From Thermodesulfobacteriota bacterium (GTDB lineage Bacteria > Desulfobacterota > DSM-4660 > Desulfatiglandales > Desulfatiglandaceae), in the NCBI GenBank assembly GCA_028278625.1, contig JANQDY010000062.1, positions 35,000 to 98,999 of the forward strand: a stretch of 64,000 nucleotides of DNA, read 5' to 3'. The notes beneath the pieces are model-generated. The model was not told where the DNA came from and did not search any database. It worked only from the letters and a program-made list of their open reading frames with translations. The number at the start of each line of letters is the position of its first letter. Within the stretch, counting starts at the first letter, position 1. Shown here piece after piece: positions 1 to 9,800 of the stretch. Made by a program: the position numbers and the translations under genes.

Positions 1-710
1 ATGTTGCGCCATTGGTTCTTGTTCTCCTCGGGAAGTGAAGGGGCATCGGTCTTAAAAGAGCCGAAGAAAGCAGCGGCGTTTGCCCCTTTGCGGATATCTC
101 CGTTTACAAACAAAAGGCTGTTTTCAGAGCCGCAGCCATCGGGCCGAACAACTTCGCCGTCATCGTCAGGGACCAGTTCAGATCGATTGATCAGGAAAGT
201 GTATTCGTATCTTCCGGGGGGTAGCTTCACCAAAATGGCCCAGTATCCGACGGCGTCGGGGCCCTTTAGCTGAAATACGCCGGATTTCCAGTCAGAAAAG
301 TTTCCCACCAGTTGAACGTTGTCAGCTTTGGGGGCATAAAGGTCAAATACAGTCGGAACCAAACCCCTGTTGTCCGGCGGGCCTGAAAAGTTCGGAGGGG
401 TCATGAGAAGAAACATGACCAGCGCTCCGGTTACGGCCGGTATGGGCCAGAAGCGCTTTTCAGGCCAGAGTGATTTCAACCGGTGGACCCAGGAAGGTCT
501 CGGTTTTTCGGGAAGCGCCCCCATGACCCGGGAAGTGAAATCATCCGGCGCCCTCTCCCCATGGGTCTCAAGTCGTTCGAGGCAAGACCGGTACCGGGAA
601 AGGGTTTCATTCCCTGGGCCCGATGATCCATTGGCCAGGGGCCCTTTTTCCCCTTCATCCAGCAGGTGATGAAGCAGTTCATGGCGCTTGTTGTGATCGT
701 TTTGCTTCAT
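1..710 (-). CDS. anti-sigma-like membrane protein with glycogen-binding-like domain (partial)
   Basis: Read by hand on the minus strand from an ATG at 710; it runs off the window edge, so the C-terminus is missing (236 codons visible). Residues 1-87 are polar and presumably cytoplasmic. Residues 88-104 form one hydrophobic segment (FWPIPAVTGALVMFLLM). Residues about 119-202 resemble the carbohydrate-binding fold found in AMPK beta subunits and isoamylase N-termini: a 'VFDLYAPKADNVQLVGNFSDW' type start, then PPGRYEYTFLI. The gene begins 14 bases after the sigma-factor stop, with AAGGA in the gap, so the two are co-transcribed. Position and topology suggest an anti-sigma factor or membrane sensor for that sigma factor; this is inference, as no zinc-binding anti-sigma motif (HxxxCxxC) is seen. 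Confidence 0.75.
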   Translation of the reverse strand, partial: MKQNDHNKRHELLHHLLDEGEKGPLANGSSGPGNETLSRYRSCLERLETHGERAPDDFTSRVMGALPEKPRPSWVHRLKSLWPEKRFWPIPAVTGALVMFLLMTPPNFSGPPDNRGLVPTVFDLYAPKADNVQLVGNFSDWKSGVFQLKGPDAVGYWAILVKLPPGRYEYTFLINRSELVPDDDGEVVRPDGCGSENSLLFVNGDIRKGANAAAFFGSFKTDAPSLPEENKNQWRN

Positions 711-724
711 GGTCCAGGGTTCCT

Positions 725-1264
725 TCACCGGCCTGAGGTTTGATTCGAATCGGCTAAATGTTTTACCAGTTGGTCCCGTCCTCTTTTGACGCGCATTTTG
801 GCGGCGCTGGTGCCAATTGACATGATGCCGGAAATCTCCACGTATGAAAAACCCTCCACGTGCTTCAAAAACAACGGAATTCGGTATTTCTCGGGAATTC
901 TGCGAAGAGCGGTTATCAAGTCAATCCTTAAGTGTTCCGGGTTTTGGGATGCCTGAGGCCCTTTTTCAGGGTTCGGGCTGTGAGTTTCTCGTCTTCTCGC
1001 ACGGCTCCTGAGCCGGTTCTTTCCTAAATTGACGCAGATGGTGAACAACCAGTTCCTGAAGTTGCGCCGTGGGTCATAGGTTTCAAGCTTTCGGTAGGCT
1101 TGAATGAACGTTTCCTGTGCCAGGTCCTCCGCTTCCCATCGCTCCCTCATGCGGGCCAAAGAGATAAAATAGACTCTGTGTTGGTACCGTTTGACGATTT
1201 CCGCAAACGCATCTTTCTGACCACTTAGGCATTTTTCTATCAATACCGCGTCCGTTGGATGCAT
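725..1264 (-). CDS. ECF-type RNA polymerase sigma factor
   Basis: A 179-residue sigma-70-family regulator of the extracytoplasmic-function class. Region 2 is seen in the first 85 residues, with the characteristic EDLAQETFIQAYRKLETYD stretch and a Trp-containing NFRNWLFTICVN. Region 4 follows at about 115-170, ending in a helix-turn-helix (FSYVEISGIMSIGTSAAKMRVKRGR). A basic, Pro/Ser-rich linker separates the two. Length is normal for the class. It would direct RNA polymerase to a small stress or envelope regulon, probably held in check by the membrane protein encoded 14 bases downstream. The start ATG at 1264 follows a purine-rich stretch (GAAAGAAACGG). The exact ECF subgroup cannot be told by eye. 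Confidence 0.93.
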   Translation of the reverse strand: MHPTDAVLIEKCLSGQKDAFAEIVKRYQHRVYFISLARMRERWEAEDLAQETFIQAYRKLETYDPRRNFRNWLFTICVNLGKNRLRSRARRRETHSPNPEKGPQASQNPEHLRIDLITALRRIPEKYRIPLFLKHVEGFSYVEISGIMSIGTSAAKMRVKRGRDQLVKHLADSNQTSGR

Positions 1265-1500
1265 TTTCCGTTTCTTTCTGTTACACCGCGAGAGCCGTTT
1301 TCGTCACTTGACGGCCGAACTTTTTTTAAATCGGGTTGAACGATCCCTAAGTGGCAATTTAGTCCTTCGATAGCTATATCATTTTTTGGACCGTATCCAA
1401 AGACAAAGATGGATTTCCGCTGACTTCGAGTTGAGACCCGCCGTTCGGGTACAGCACTGACCTCTTTCGGTGATGAAGCGTTTGAAAGCGATTTCAGGAA

Positions 1501-2730
1501 TCAGCGAAAATCCCGGGTCTTTTTAAGAAGCATCAGGAGCCCCGGTATGGCGATGAGGGTGCAGAAGATAAAAAAAGGCTCCCAACCGAAGTGTTTGGCC
1601 ATAAAGCCGGTGGGAGCGGAAGCGAGGACTCTCGGAATGCCCATGAGGCTGCTCAAGAGCGCATACTGGGTTGCGGTGAATTTCTTGTTGGTAATGCTGG
1701 CCATGAAAGCCACGTAAGCGGCGGTGCCCATGCCGCTCGTAAGGTTTTCGAAACCGATGACCCCTGAAAGGAGAGGAACACTGTAACCCACTCTGGCAAG
1801 AACCGCGAAACCCGCCGTGGACAAGGCCTGCAAGATACCGAAGATCCACAATGATCTCTTGATTCCCTGCCGAATCATAATGATGCCGCCCGCCAGTCCG
1901 CCGCCGATGGTGGCCCAGAAACCGAAAAGCTTCACCACCGCCCCGATTTCCGTCTTGGAAAACCCAATATCCAGATAGAAGGGGGTGGTCATGGCGCTCG
2001 CCATGGTGTCACCGATTTTGTAGAAAAGAATAAAGGCGAGCACCCACAAAGCGCCCGGCCGGGTGAAATACTCCACCAGCGGGTCGAAAACCGCTTCCCG
2101 GAGGGTTTCCGGTTTTCCCATGGGTATGGGCGGCTCAGGCGTCAGCACCGTGGTGAATACCGCCGGCAGCAAACAGGCAGCCATGATGAGGTAAACAATG
2201 GTGAAGGAGACATGATCCGCCAGGATCAGACCGCCCCCTGAGGCCAGGAGCATGCCCACCCGGTAACCATTCACGTAAAGTGAGGAACCCAGCCCCAATT
2301 CCTCGTCCGGCAGGTCCTCCCGCCGATAAGCGTCTACCACGATATCCTGGCTCGCGCTGAAAAAGGTCACCAGAAACGCCACAAAGGCGACCATCCAGGG
2401 ATTGCCGGGAGGATCGGTGAGTCCCAGTCCCGCGATGGAAAGCATAAGGGCCAGTTGGGAGATCAACAGCCATCCCCGCCGCCGGCCCAGAAAGGGCAGG
2501 GTATAACGGTCCAGAAACGGCGCCCACAGAAACTTCACCGTGTAGGGGAGGCCCACCAGCGCCATCATGCCGATGACCGCGAGATCCACCCCCGCTTCCT
2601 TCATCCACGCTTGAAGCACCGTAATGGTGAGAAGGAGCGGCAATCCGCAGGCAAATCCCATGACCAGGGCCACCAGCATGCGCCGGCTGAAAACGACCCT
2701 GATGATGGATACCGGTTGTTCAGCGGTCAT
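1501..2730 (-). CDS. ampG: AmpG-like muropeptide MFS permease
   Basis: A 409-residue inner-membrane protein of the major facilitator superfamily with about 12 hydrophobic segments. The N-terminal half contains the family signature of AmpG permeases: LPYTVKFLWAPFLDRY, followed by GRRRGWLL and later SQDIVVDAYRRE. AmpG imports anhydro-muropeptides released in cell-wall turnover for recycling. The start ATG (2730) overlaps the hdrA stop by 4 bases (ATGA), so the gene is translationally coupled as the last member of the redox operon, an odd partner for it. No beta-lactamase or other recycling gene is nearby. AmpG is the best fit; a related MFS carrier of another substrate (for example an acetyl-CoA-transporter-like protein) cannot be excluded. 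Confidence 0.85.
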   Translation of the reverse strand: MTAEQPVSIIRVVFSRRMLVALVMGFACGLPLLLTITVLQAWMKEAGVDLAVIGMMALVGLPYTVKFLWAPFLDRYTLPFLGRRRGWLLISQLALMLSIAGLGLTDPPGNPWMVAFVAFLVTFFSASQDIVVDAYRREDLPDEELGLGSSLYVNGYRVGMLLASGGGLILADHVSFTIVYLIMAACLLPAVFTTVLTPEPPIPMGKPETLREAVFDPLVEYFTRPGALWVLAFILFYKIGDTMASAMTTPFYLDIGFSKTEIGAVVKLFGFWATIGGGLAGGIIMIRQGIKRSLWIFGILQALSTAGFAVLARVGYSVPLLSGVIGFENLTSGMGTAAYVAFMASITNKKFTATQYALLSSLMGIPRVLASAPTGFMAKHFGWEPFFIFCTLIAIPGLLMLLKKTRDFR

Positions 2731-5156
2731 GGTGAGGTGAGAATTCGAACCGTCTCATCAATCTCTTCCGGTGTGACCTCATTCCTTAAAGATTCCATCC
2801 GTCTCATGACTTCCGCAAACCGCACCCCTTCGGCGGCGCTGATCCATTCAAGCTGCAGGCGTTCGGGCCGGATGCCCAGTTTTGACATCTTCTTGCGGAT
2901 TTTCAGGATCCGCTTTTCCGTCCAACGATTGGCATCAATATAATGGCAGTCGCCGATGTGACAGCCGCTGACCAAAATGACGGGGGCTCTCATCTTGAAC
3001 CCGTCCCAGATGAATTTTTCATCCACGCGACCGGAACACATGGTTCGGATCAGTCTCGCATTGGGGGGATACTGAAGTCGGGACACCCCTGCATAGTCGG
3101 CGCCCGCATATGAGCACCAGTTGCAGGCAAATACCAGGATTTTCTTCTGGGGCTCGGTTTCGAGCATGGCATGGGACTGCTGAAGAATCTGCTCATCGGT
3201 AAAATGGTTCATCACGATGGCGTCAAATCTGCACTCCGCCGCACAGGTGCCGCAACCGGCGCAGGCGGCCGTATTGACGGAAGCGGGAATTTTCCGTTTG
3301 ACATCCACGGTGATGGCATTATAGGGGCAGACCTCGGCACATTTTCCGCATATTTTGCATTTTTCCTCCATCACCACGCTGGTGATCGGTTCGGTGGTGA
3401 TTTCCCCCTTATGCATGAGGCGGATCACCCTGGCCGCCGCTGCGGAAGCCTGTGTGACGCTCTCTTTAATATCCTTGGGCCCTTCGGCGCAGCCGGCGTA
3501 GAAAACGCCCCGGGTAGCTGCGTCCACCGGCAGCAGCTTGGGATGCGCCTCCAGGAAAAAACCGTCCGGCGTCAATTGCAGTCCGAGCATTTCCTGAAGC
3601 CTTTGTGTCTTCCTGGCGGGCTTCATGCCCAGGGCGAGAACCAGCATATCAAGCTGGTGCATTTCCAGCTTGCCCGTGTTGGTATTCTCAACCGCAATGC
3701 GAAACCCTTTATTTTCATCCTCTTCCACCGAACCGGGAAGTCCGCGGATATACTTGACCCCAAGGCGGCGGCTCCGTTTATATAGATCTTCAAACCCCTT
3801 TCCAAAGGCCCGTATATCGATATAGAAGACTTTGATCTCCAGGTCCGGGTAATGTTCCTTCAGCATAAGGGTGCTTTTGACGGTATTCATGCAGCAGGTG
3901 TTGGAGCAGTAGCTACCCCCTTTTCTGGCTGATCTGGATCCCACGCACTGTACAAACCCGACGGATTTGGGGTGTTTCCGGTCCGCGGGCCTCACCAGTT
4001 CGCCCTTTGTGGGACCGCCCGCATTGATAAGCCGTTCAAATTCAATGCTGGTCAGCACGTTTTCAAAGCGGGAATAGGCGTATTCGTCCATTTCCGTGGG
4101 ATCGTACACTTCCAATCCCGTGGCCACCACGATGGTTCCCACTTTTTCCACAATCTCCTCGTCGGACATGTGAAAATCAATACACCCCTTTTCGCAGGCG
4201 TCTTTGCATTTGGCACAAACCACCGGGTTATGTCCCAAGCATTCGCCAACATTGATGACATATGACGAAGGAACTGCCTGGGGAAATGGGGAATAGATGG
4301 CGCGTCTTGAGGAGAGGCCCAAATTGAATTCATCGGGGCGGACCACCGGGCAGACAGCGGTGCAATCCCCGCATGCGGTACACTCTTTTTCGTCCACATA
4401 TCGGGCTTTTTTCAGAATGCGAATGTCAAAGTTCCCCACATATCCCTTGACATCCACCACTTCACTCATGGTGTACAGCGTGATCCTGGGATGTCGACCG
4501 ACATCCGTCATTTTCGGTCCCAGAATTCAGATGGAGCAGTCCATGGTGGGAAAGGTTTTGTCAAGCTGGGCCATCATGCCGCCGATGGTGGGGCTCTTCT
4601 CCACCAGTATCACCTGATAGCCGTTGTCGGCCAGATCCAGTGCCGCCTGAATACCGGCCACACCACCGCCGATAACCAGTGTGCGTTGGGTCAGCGGAAT
4701 GGTGTCCTCCACCAAAGGCTCAAGCAACCGAACGCGGGACACCGCCATCCGTACCAGATCACACGCTTTCTTTGTGGCGGCTTCCGGTTCCTGCATATGG
4801 ACCCAACTGCATTGCTCACGAAGGTTGGCCATTTCCAGAAGGTAAGGGTTGATGCCGGTCGACTGGAGCATCTGTTTGAATGTGGGTTCGTGAAGTCTGG
4901 GTGAGCAGGAGGCCACCACCACCCGGTCCAGGTTGTTGTCAGCGATATCGTCCTTGATTTCCTGCTGGCCCGGTTCTGAACAGGCATAGGCGATATCCTT
5001 GCTGACAACGACGCCTTCAAGACCGCCCGCAAAAGCCGATACCTTTTCACAGTCAACGGTCTGGGCGATGTTAAGACCGCAATGACAGGTATAAACGCCG
5101 ATTCTGGGATCCGTAGCAGGCGCTTCATATTTTCTCGCAGCCGCTTGTGATTTCAT
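2727..5156 (-). CDS. hdrA: heterodisulfide reductase subunit A, selenocysteine-containing, fused to MvhD
   Basis: One 809-residue protein whose reading frame is crossed by TGA at 4529-4527. The bases after the TGA stay in frame and continue the HdrA alignment without loss (DCSI-U-ILGPKM-TDVGRHP), so the TGA is read as selenocysteine (residue 210). Visible parts: Cys-rich N-terminus (CHCG 24-27, C59, C84, C116), FAD-binding GGGVAG at 163, ferredoxin cluster motif at 259-271 (CTACGDCTAVCPV), two more 4Fe-4S motifs at about 600-611 and 632-642, and a C-terminal MvhD domain from about 672 (ACNWCSYAGADYAG, then MCSGRVD and GCHIGDCHY). HdrA is the flavin subunit that splits or merges electron pairs; MvhD carries a 2Fe-2S centre linking it to a donor. 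The start ATG at 5156 has a GAGGAAACC ribosome site. An annotation pipeline would break this gene in two. Confidence 0.9.
4481..4529 (-). promoter_or_regulatory. bacterial SECIS-like element after the UGA codon of hdrA
   Basis: Directly after the in-frame TGA (4529-4527), 20 bases of spacer lead into a perfect 7-bp hairpin, GGATGTC-GGTC-GACATCC (4506-4489). A second outer pairing, CTGGGA with TCCCAG, encloses it. The loop reads GGUC, the same bases found in the apical loop of the E. coli fdhF SECIS that SelB recognises. Distance, stem and loop all fit a bacterial selenocysteine insertion element lying inside the coding region. Folding was done by eye. Confidence 0.75.
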
Positions 5157-5200
5157 GGTTTCCTCTGATATATGCTTTTGGGGTTAACGACGGTTTAACA

Positions 5201-6784
5201 CTATTCCCATTCGATTGTATTTGCCAGTACACTGACCAGGTCCATCATCTCCATTCTCAGCTCTTCCCCTTTAAAGGGGTCTTCCATGGCGCAACGCAGA
5301 TGAATCTGACATTTGGGGCAGCCGGTAACCAAGAGATCGCTGTTGGTATCCTTGGCCTGGCCGATGCGTTTGACCTGAAGGGCTTTGCTGAACGAATCAC
5401 AGCCGATCCAGGCGCTGTTGCCGCAGCATATGCCATTGGCCCCATGATCCTTCATTTCCTCAAAACCATCGGGTTTCAACCGGTTAATCAGTTTTCTGGG
5501 GAGATCGGAACGATTTTCAAACCGGCTCAGCCTGCAGGGATCCTGAAAGGTTAACCGCCGGTGCAAAGCTTTAAAGCCGACGGCGCCCTTATCGATTTCG
5601 TTTTCAAGATAATCGTAGATGTGGGTCACCTTGAAATTGATTTCAAATCCATGTTCAGGGTAATCGTGTGCAAGGGTTCGATAGCATTCGGGACACGCGG
5701 TCACCACTTCTTCAGCGCCGGAAGCGTTAATGGCATCAACATTGAGGTTTGCCAGTTTCAGAAAATTGGCTTTGTCTCCGGACCACAGGAGATCATGTCC
5801 GCAGCATCGAAGATTTTGCATGACAGCAGGATGAATGTCGAAAAAATTAAGAAGCCGAATACTGTCCAGAAGAATGTCCCGTGTTCGGATTTCCACGTGC
5901 CGGCTGAAGAATAGATCGAAATAGGGCGCACAACCACCAAAGAAGAACGTCTTGCTCTTTTCATCGATTCTTACGTCTTCGGGAAGCCAGTCCCATAATC
6001 GAATCTTCAGATCCTTGGATGTCATGGTCCGCATCAGGGACTGGAAAAACCCGCCATGCACCGCGTGGGTATCCAGTCTGCTCCCCACGACCACTTCCCG
6101 AAGATCCCTGATAAATCGGGAAAAATCGACGGCTGAAGGGCACCTTTCGTAACATTGACCGCAACTGAGGCAGGACCAGATGTCCGTCTGGACACTATTT
6201 GAGGCAATCTCACCGGCAATGGCCGCGTTGGCGGTGGCTCTGGGAGAAAAGGGCTTTCCCACCAGCGTCAAAGGACAGGCGGAAGTGCACTTGCCGCAGT
6301 CCTGACAGGCGAAAACATCATGGAGAGATGCCAGGCGCTGCAAGGCATCCCTCTGGTTCATTTGGGGTTTTGGCACTGAAGCGGGCTTTACCGGGCTTGC
6401 ACCCATCTGTTCGATTTCGGTGGAGAAAGTTTGAAGAAATTGGAGCAGGGCCTGGGATTCATCGGGCAGAAAAGTGGCTAGGCGGAGTCGATCTCTTCCC
6501 AAACCCAAAAGGTCCAAAATGCCACGGGTATCTTCAACGTGCCCCTTGGCATTGGTTGTGCCGGTTCCGTAACGGCATGTTCCAGAACTGCAGCCCACCA
6601 GGGCCACACCCTCCGCACCCATTGCAAAACATTTGAAAAGGAGTGCTTTGCTGATTCTGCCGGTGCATGGAATCCGCACCATTTTTATTTCACCGGGGAT
6701 TGAAACCGCCTGATCCTGGAGCACCTGATAAGCGGAGTGCGGTCCCCAGTTACACAAAAAAAGAATGATTTTAGGATCTTTCAT
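5201..6784 (-). CDS. MvhD-HdrC-HdrB fusion iron-sulfur protein
   Basis: A 527-residue fusion. Residues 5-125 are MvhD-like (LFLCNWGPHS, then RIPCTGRISKALLF and GCSSGTCRYGTG), but lack the second Cys of the usual CNWC motif, so the 2Fe-2S site may be altered. Two 4Fe-4S motifs follow at 160-171 (CQDCGKCTSACP) and 205-216 (CLSCGQCYERCP), as in HdrC. Two CCG domains follow, as in HdrB/HdrD: C285, C327-C328, C364/C367 and C417, C453-C454, C489/C492. Both have the full C-X(n)-CC-X(n)-CXXC pattern known to bind non-cubane 4Fe-4S clusters, the site of disulfide reduction in HdrB. The gene is 44 bases upstream of hdrA and belongs to the same operon, so the protein is the likely partner of the HdrA selenoprotein. 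The true electron acceptor is unknown. Confidence 0.88.
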   Translation of the reverse strand: MKDPKIILFLCNWGPHSAYQVLQDQAVSIPGEIKMVRIPCTGRISKALLFKCFAMGAEGVALVGCSSGTCRYGTGTTNAKGHVEDTRGILDLLGLGRDRLRLATFLPDESQALLQFLQTFSTEIEQMGASPVKPASVPKPQMNQRDALQRLASLHDVFACQDCGKCTSACPLTLVGKPFSPRATANAAIAGEIASNSVQTDIWSCLSCGQCYERCPSAVDFSRFIRDLREVVVGSRLDTHAVHGGFFQSLMRTMTSKDLKIRLWDWLPEDVRIDEKSKTFFFGGCAPYFDLFFSRHVEIRTRDILLDSIRLLNFFDIHPAVMQNLRCCGHDLLWSGDKANFLKLANLNVDAINASGAEEVVTACPECYRTLAHDYPEHGFEINFKVTHIYDYLENEIDKGAVGFKALHRRLTFQDPCRLSRFENRSDLPRKLINRLKPDGFEEMKDHGANGICCGNSAWIGCDSFSKALQVKRIGQAKDTNSDLLVTGCPKCQIHLRCAMEDPFKGEELRMEMMDLVSVLANTIEWE

Positions 6785-6808
6785 GATGAATAGCCATAAT
6801 GGGATCTT

Positions 6809-9800
6809 CTATAGCAGGACTTCTTCGAGTACCTGTTCCAGATATTCCTGATTTCGATAAGGGCTGTCCGCTGCATTGGAGGGGCACACTGAAATACAAT
6901 TGCCACAACCTTTGCAGAGCGCCTCATCAACCACAGCGTGCCACCCTCCGACACCATTGGGATTAAAAGAAACGGCCCGGTAGGGGCATATTTCAATGCA
7001 GCGCCCGCATCCGCGGCACCGGTCTTCGCTCACCACCACGGTGAAGCCCTTGCTCTGCCTTGGCCCCCGTGGCATGACGGCGGCCGCCAGTGCCGCCGCG
7101 GCATGTCCGGCTTTTCGGTTTGAAATCTGAATGCCGGGGGTTGATGTCGTAAAAAGGCCCGAAATAGGCGTTGTTCCCGGATAGTGAAACGGGATGTCGG
7201 GAACCCCTTTTTTCTGCACGTTGACCTTCAGTTTCGTATTGGGAAGGCCTTTCTGGTGAACGTAGGGTACCCGGCCACTGGCCTTTTCACCCAGGATAAT
7301 GGCGCCCACCTGCATTACCTGGGAAAAATCTGCGGTTTTAACGGTAATCTGAAAATCCCCCAGGGTGCCACCGATGTCTGTGATGCGTGATCCTTCAAAG
7401 CAGTGAATATTTGGGTGCTCGATAACCCTGGTGAGCGGTTTTTCCTTCACGCCGAACATAAAAACTTCATATCCCGAGGAGGCCAGGGTCTGGGCGCTGA
7501 CAACGGCTGCCTCGGATTCGCCGATGACCGCCGTGGTGAAATTGTAATCCCGCATGGGTGACGGAAGCGGCCGCAGGTGCCTGGCCCGGTTAATGGACCG
7601 GCCGATCAATCCGTTGAATGTGTAAATGGCTGCGGATGGGTCATCCGGTAGGCGCCGCAATACCTCGCCTCTGAGATTACAGGTTTCCACCATGGCGCGA
7701 CTGATGCCGGTGCCGCGAAAGAGTGCGCGTTTGAGTCGGCTCCGCTGATCCGTGCAGGCACTGCAGACAAAATCGTGGGGACAGCAAACGCAAGAGGCCA
7801 GAACCACACGTGTGAGACCTTTTTCGCGGATGGTCCGAAGAATGCCCGCGGACCCCTCGGGGATGCAGGCGGCGGTCATGGTCTGAGCGTGGGAGATATC
7901 CTCCCTTCGGACCAGAGCCTCCACGTACCGGTCCATTTCAGGGGCCCAACCAAAGGAATCATTGCAACGGCAGACGAAGACGCCGATACGGATCTCCGGG
8001 GAGAGTTCAGGATCCGGTGGAAAAAAGGAAACTCCCTTACCTTTGGGTCTCTGGGAACCTCCTTCCAGGAGAAGCATGGCATTGGCGGCAGCGGCAAAAC
8101 CCCTGGCAACCATGGCATTCACGTCCGGTTTTGCGGCCTTGGGACCGTAGGCACGAATGACATCTTCTCCTTTAACGGAGGGTGCGGCATCGGGGTCCGC
8201 AATGATGACAACACCGGCATGCGCAACATTTTCCCTGTGTTCTTCATGATGGCGAATGGCACCAACCGCTTCGCAGGCCTCCGTACAAAGGAGACACTCG
8301 GAGCAGATGCCGCACTGAAGACACCGCTCCGATTCAAAAACCACCTGTGATTCACTGAGGCCCATGGCAACTTCCGAATGGTTGCTTTTTCTGACATTCG
8401 GTTGCTGTTCCGGCATGGTGGGTCTTGAAAGGGACGGGATCTCTTTGGGGATATCCGGATAGTCCCCGTTTTTGGGCCTTCCGGATTGGAATAGGTGCGC
8501 CATTTCGCCGCTCAGGGCTTCATGGATGGATCTGGCAGCCGCACGCCCAGCCGCCATGGATTGCACCACGGTGGTGGGGCCGGATACACCGTCGCCGGCC
8601 GCATAAAAGCCATCAATTCCGGTCTTGTATCGGTCGTCAACGCTCAGGCAACCATGTGTATTGATGACAATTCCGGACATGCAATTTGCTTTATTGGATG
8701 GGTCATTATTCATAAAAGGGCCATCCTGGCCGATGGCCACGATGGCTTCATCAAAAGGCATATCAAAGGGCTTCGCATCCGGAATGGTGACAGGCCAGGG
8801 GATGCCGTTGGCATCAGGCTCCCCAGGCTCGGTAGCCTTACATCTCAGATGTTTCAGCCGTCCGTTTTCCCCTTCAAATGATATGACCCGTGTGGCATCA
8901 ACGATTTTGACGCCTTCTTCCCTGGCGCCCTGGAGTTCGTGGGGATCGGCTGGTATGAGGTTCTCGGGAAACCAGCTCAGAAGGGTCACCCTTTTTCCAC
9001 GACGTATGAGGGTCCGGGCCAGATCGAATGCGGCGTTCCCATCACCGATGACGGCGATGTGCCGGTTGCCTGAGTCGGTTTCAGGGGATCTGTTCTGCTC
9101 GTCTCCGTTGTTTCGGTAAAACCGGGTCAGAAAAGAGAGGCAGCCCGCTACCCCTTCAAGGGTTTCACCCGGAATACCCAGTTTGCGATCCGTCCAGGCG
9201 CCCACCGTTGCCAGCACTGCCGCATACTTCTTTCTGAGTGTCTCAAGGTCATTGTTCAGATCCACGGGGTGTGAGGTCTCAAAACGGACGCCCAGATTAC
9301 GGACGTAATCAAGGTCATTATCCAAGATCCGCCTGGGCAGACGGTGGGCGCCGATGCCATAACGCAAAAGTCCCCCCGGTTTCTTTTCCTTATCAAAAAC
9401 CGTTGTTTGATAACCGAGCCTTGCAAGCTCGGCGGCAGCCGCGAGCCCCGCGGGTCCCGAACCGATGATCGCCACGGCTTCTTCTCTAAAAGGGGCCTTT
9501 GCGGGCGTTGTTTCATGGCTTTCCGATATTTCAAGGTCCGCCAGAAAACGCTTGATGTCCCGAATGGCAATTGGATCGTCCATTTCACCACGACGGCATG
9601 CTTCTTCACAGGGGTGGGTGCATATCCTGCCGCAGATGCCGGGCAGGACGTTGTCTTTTCGAACCACGTTCAGTGCTTCCGCGTAGCGGCCTGCGCGAGC
9701 CAGGGCCACGTAGCCTTGGGCGTTTACGCCTAAGGGACAGTTTGCCTGACACAGGGGCTCCTTTCTTTTTTCGACGACCGGCCTTCCGGGAATGGCATGA

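Noticed and set aside
4509..4529. hdrA broken by a stop codon, suggesting a pseudogene or two genes
   Set aside because: Frame and homology continue directly after the TGA, the codon is at a Cys-equivalent site, and a SECIS-like hairpin follows.
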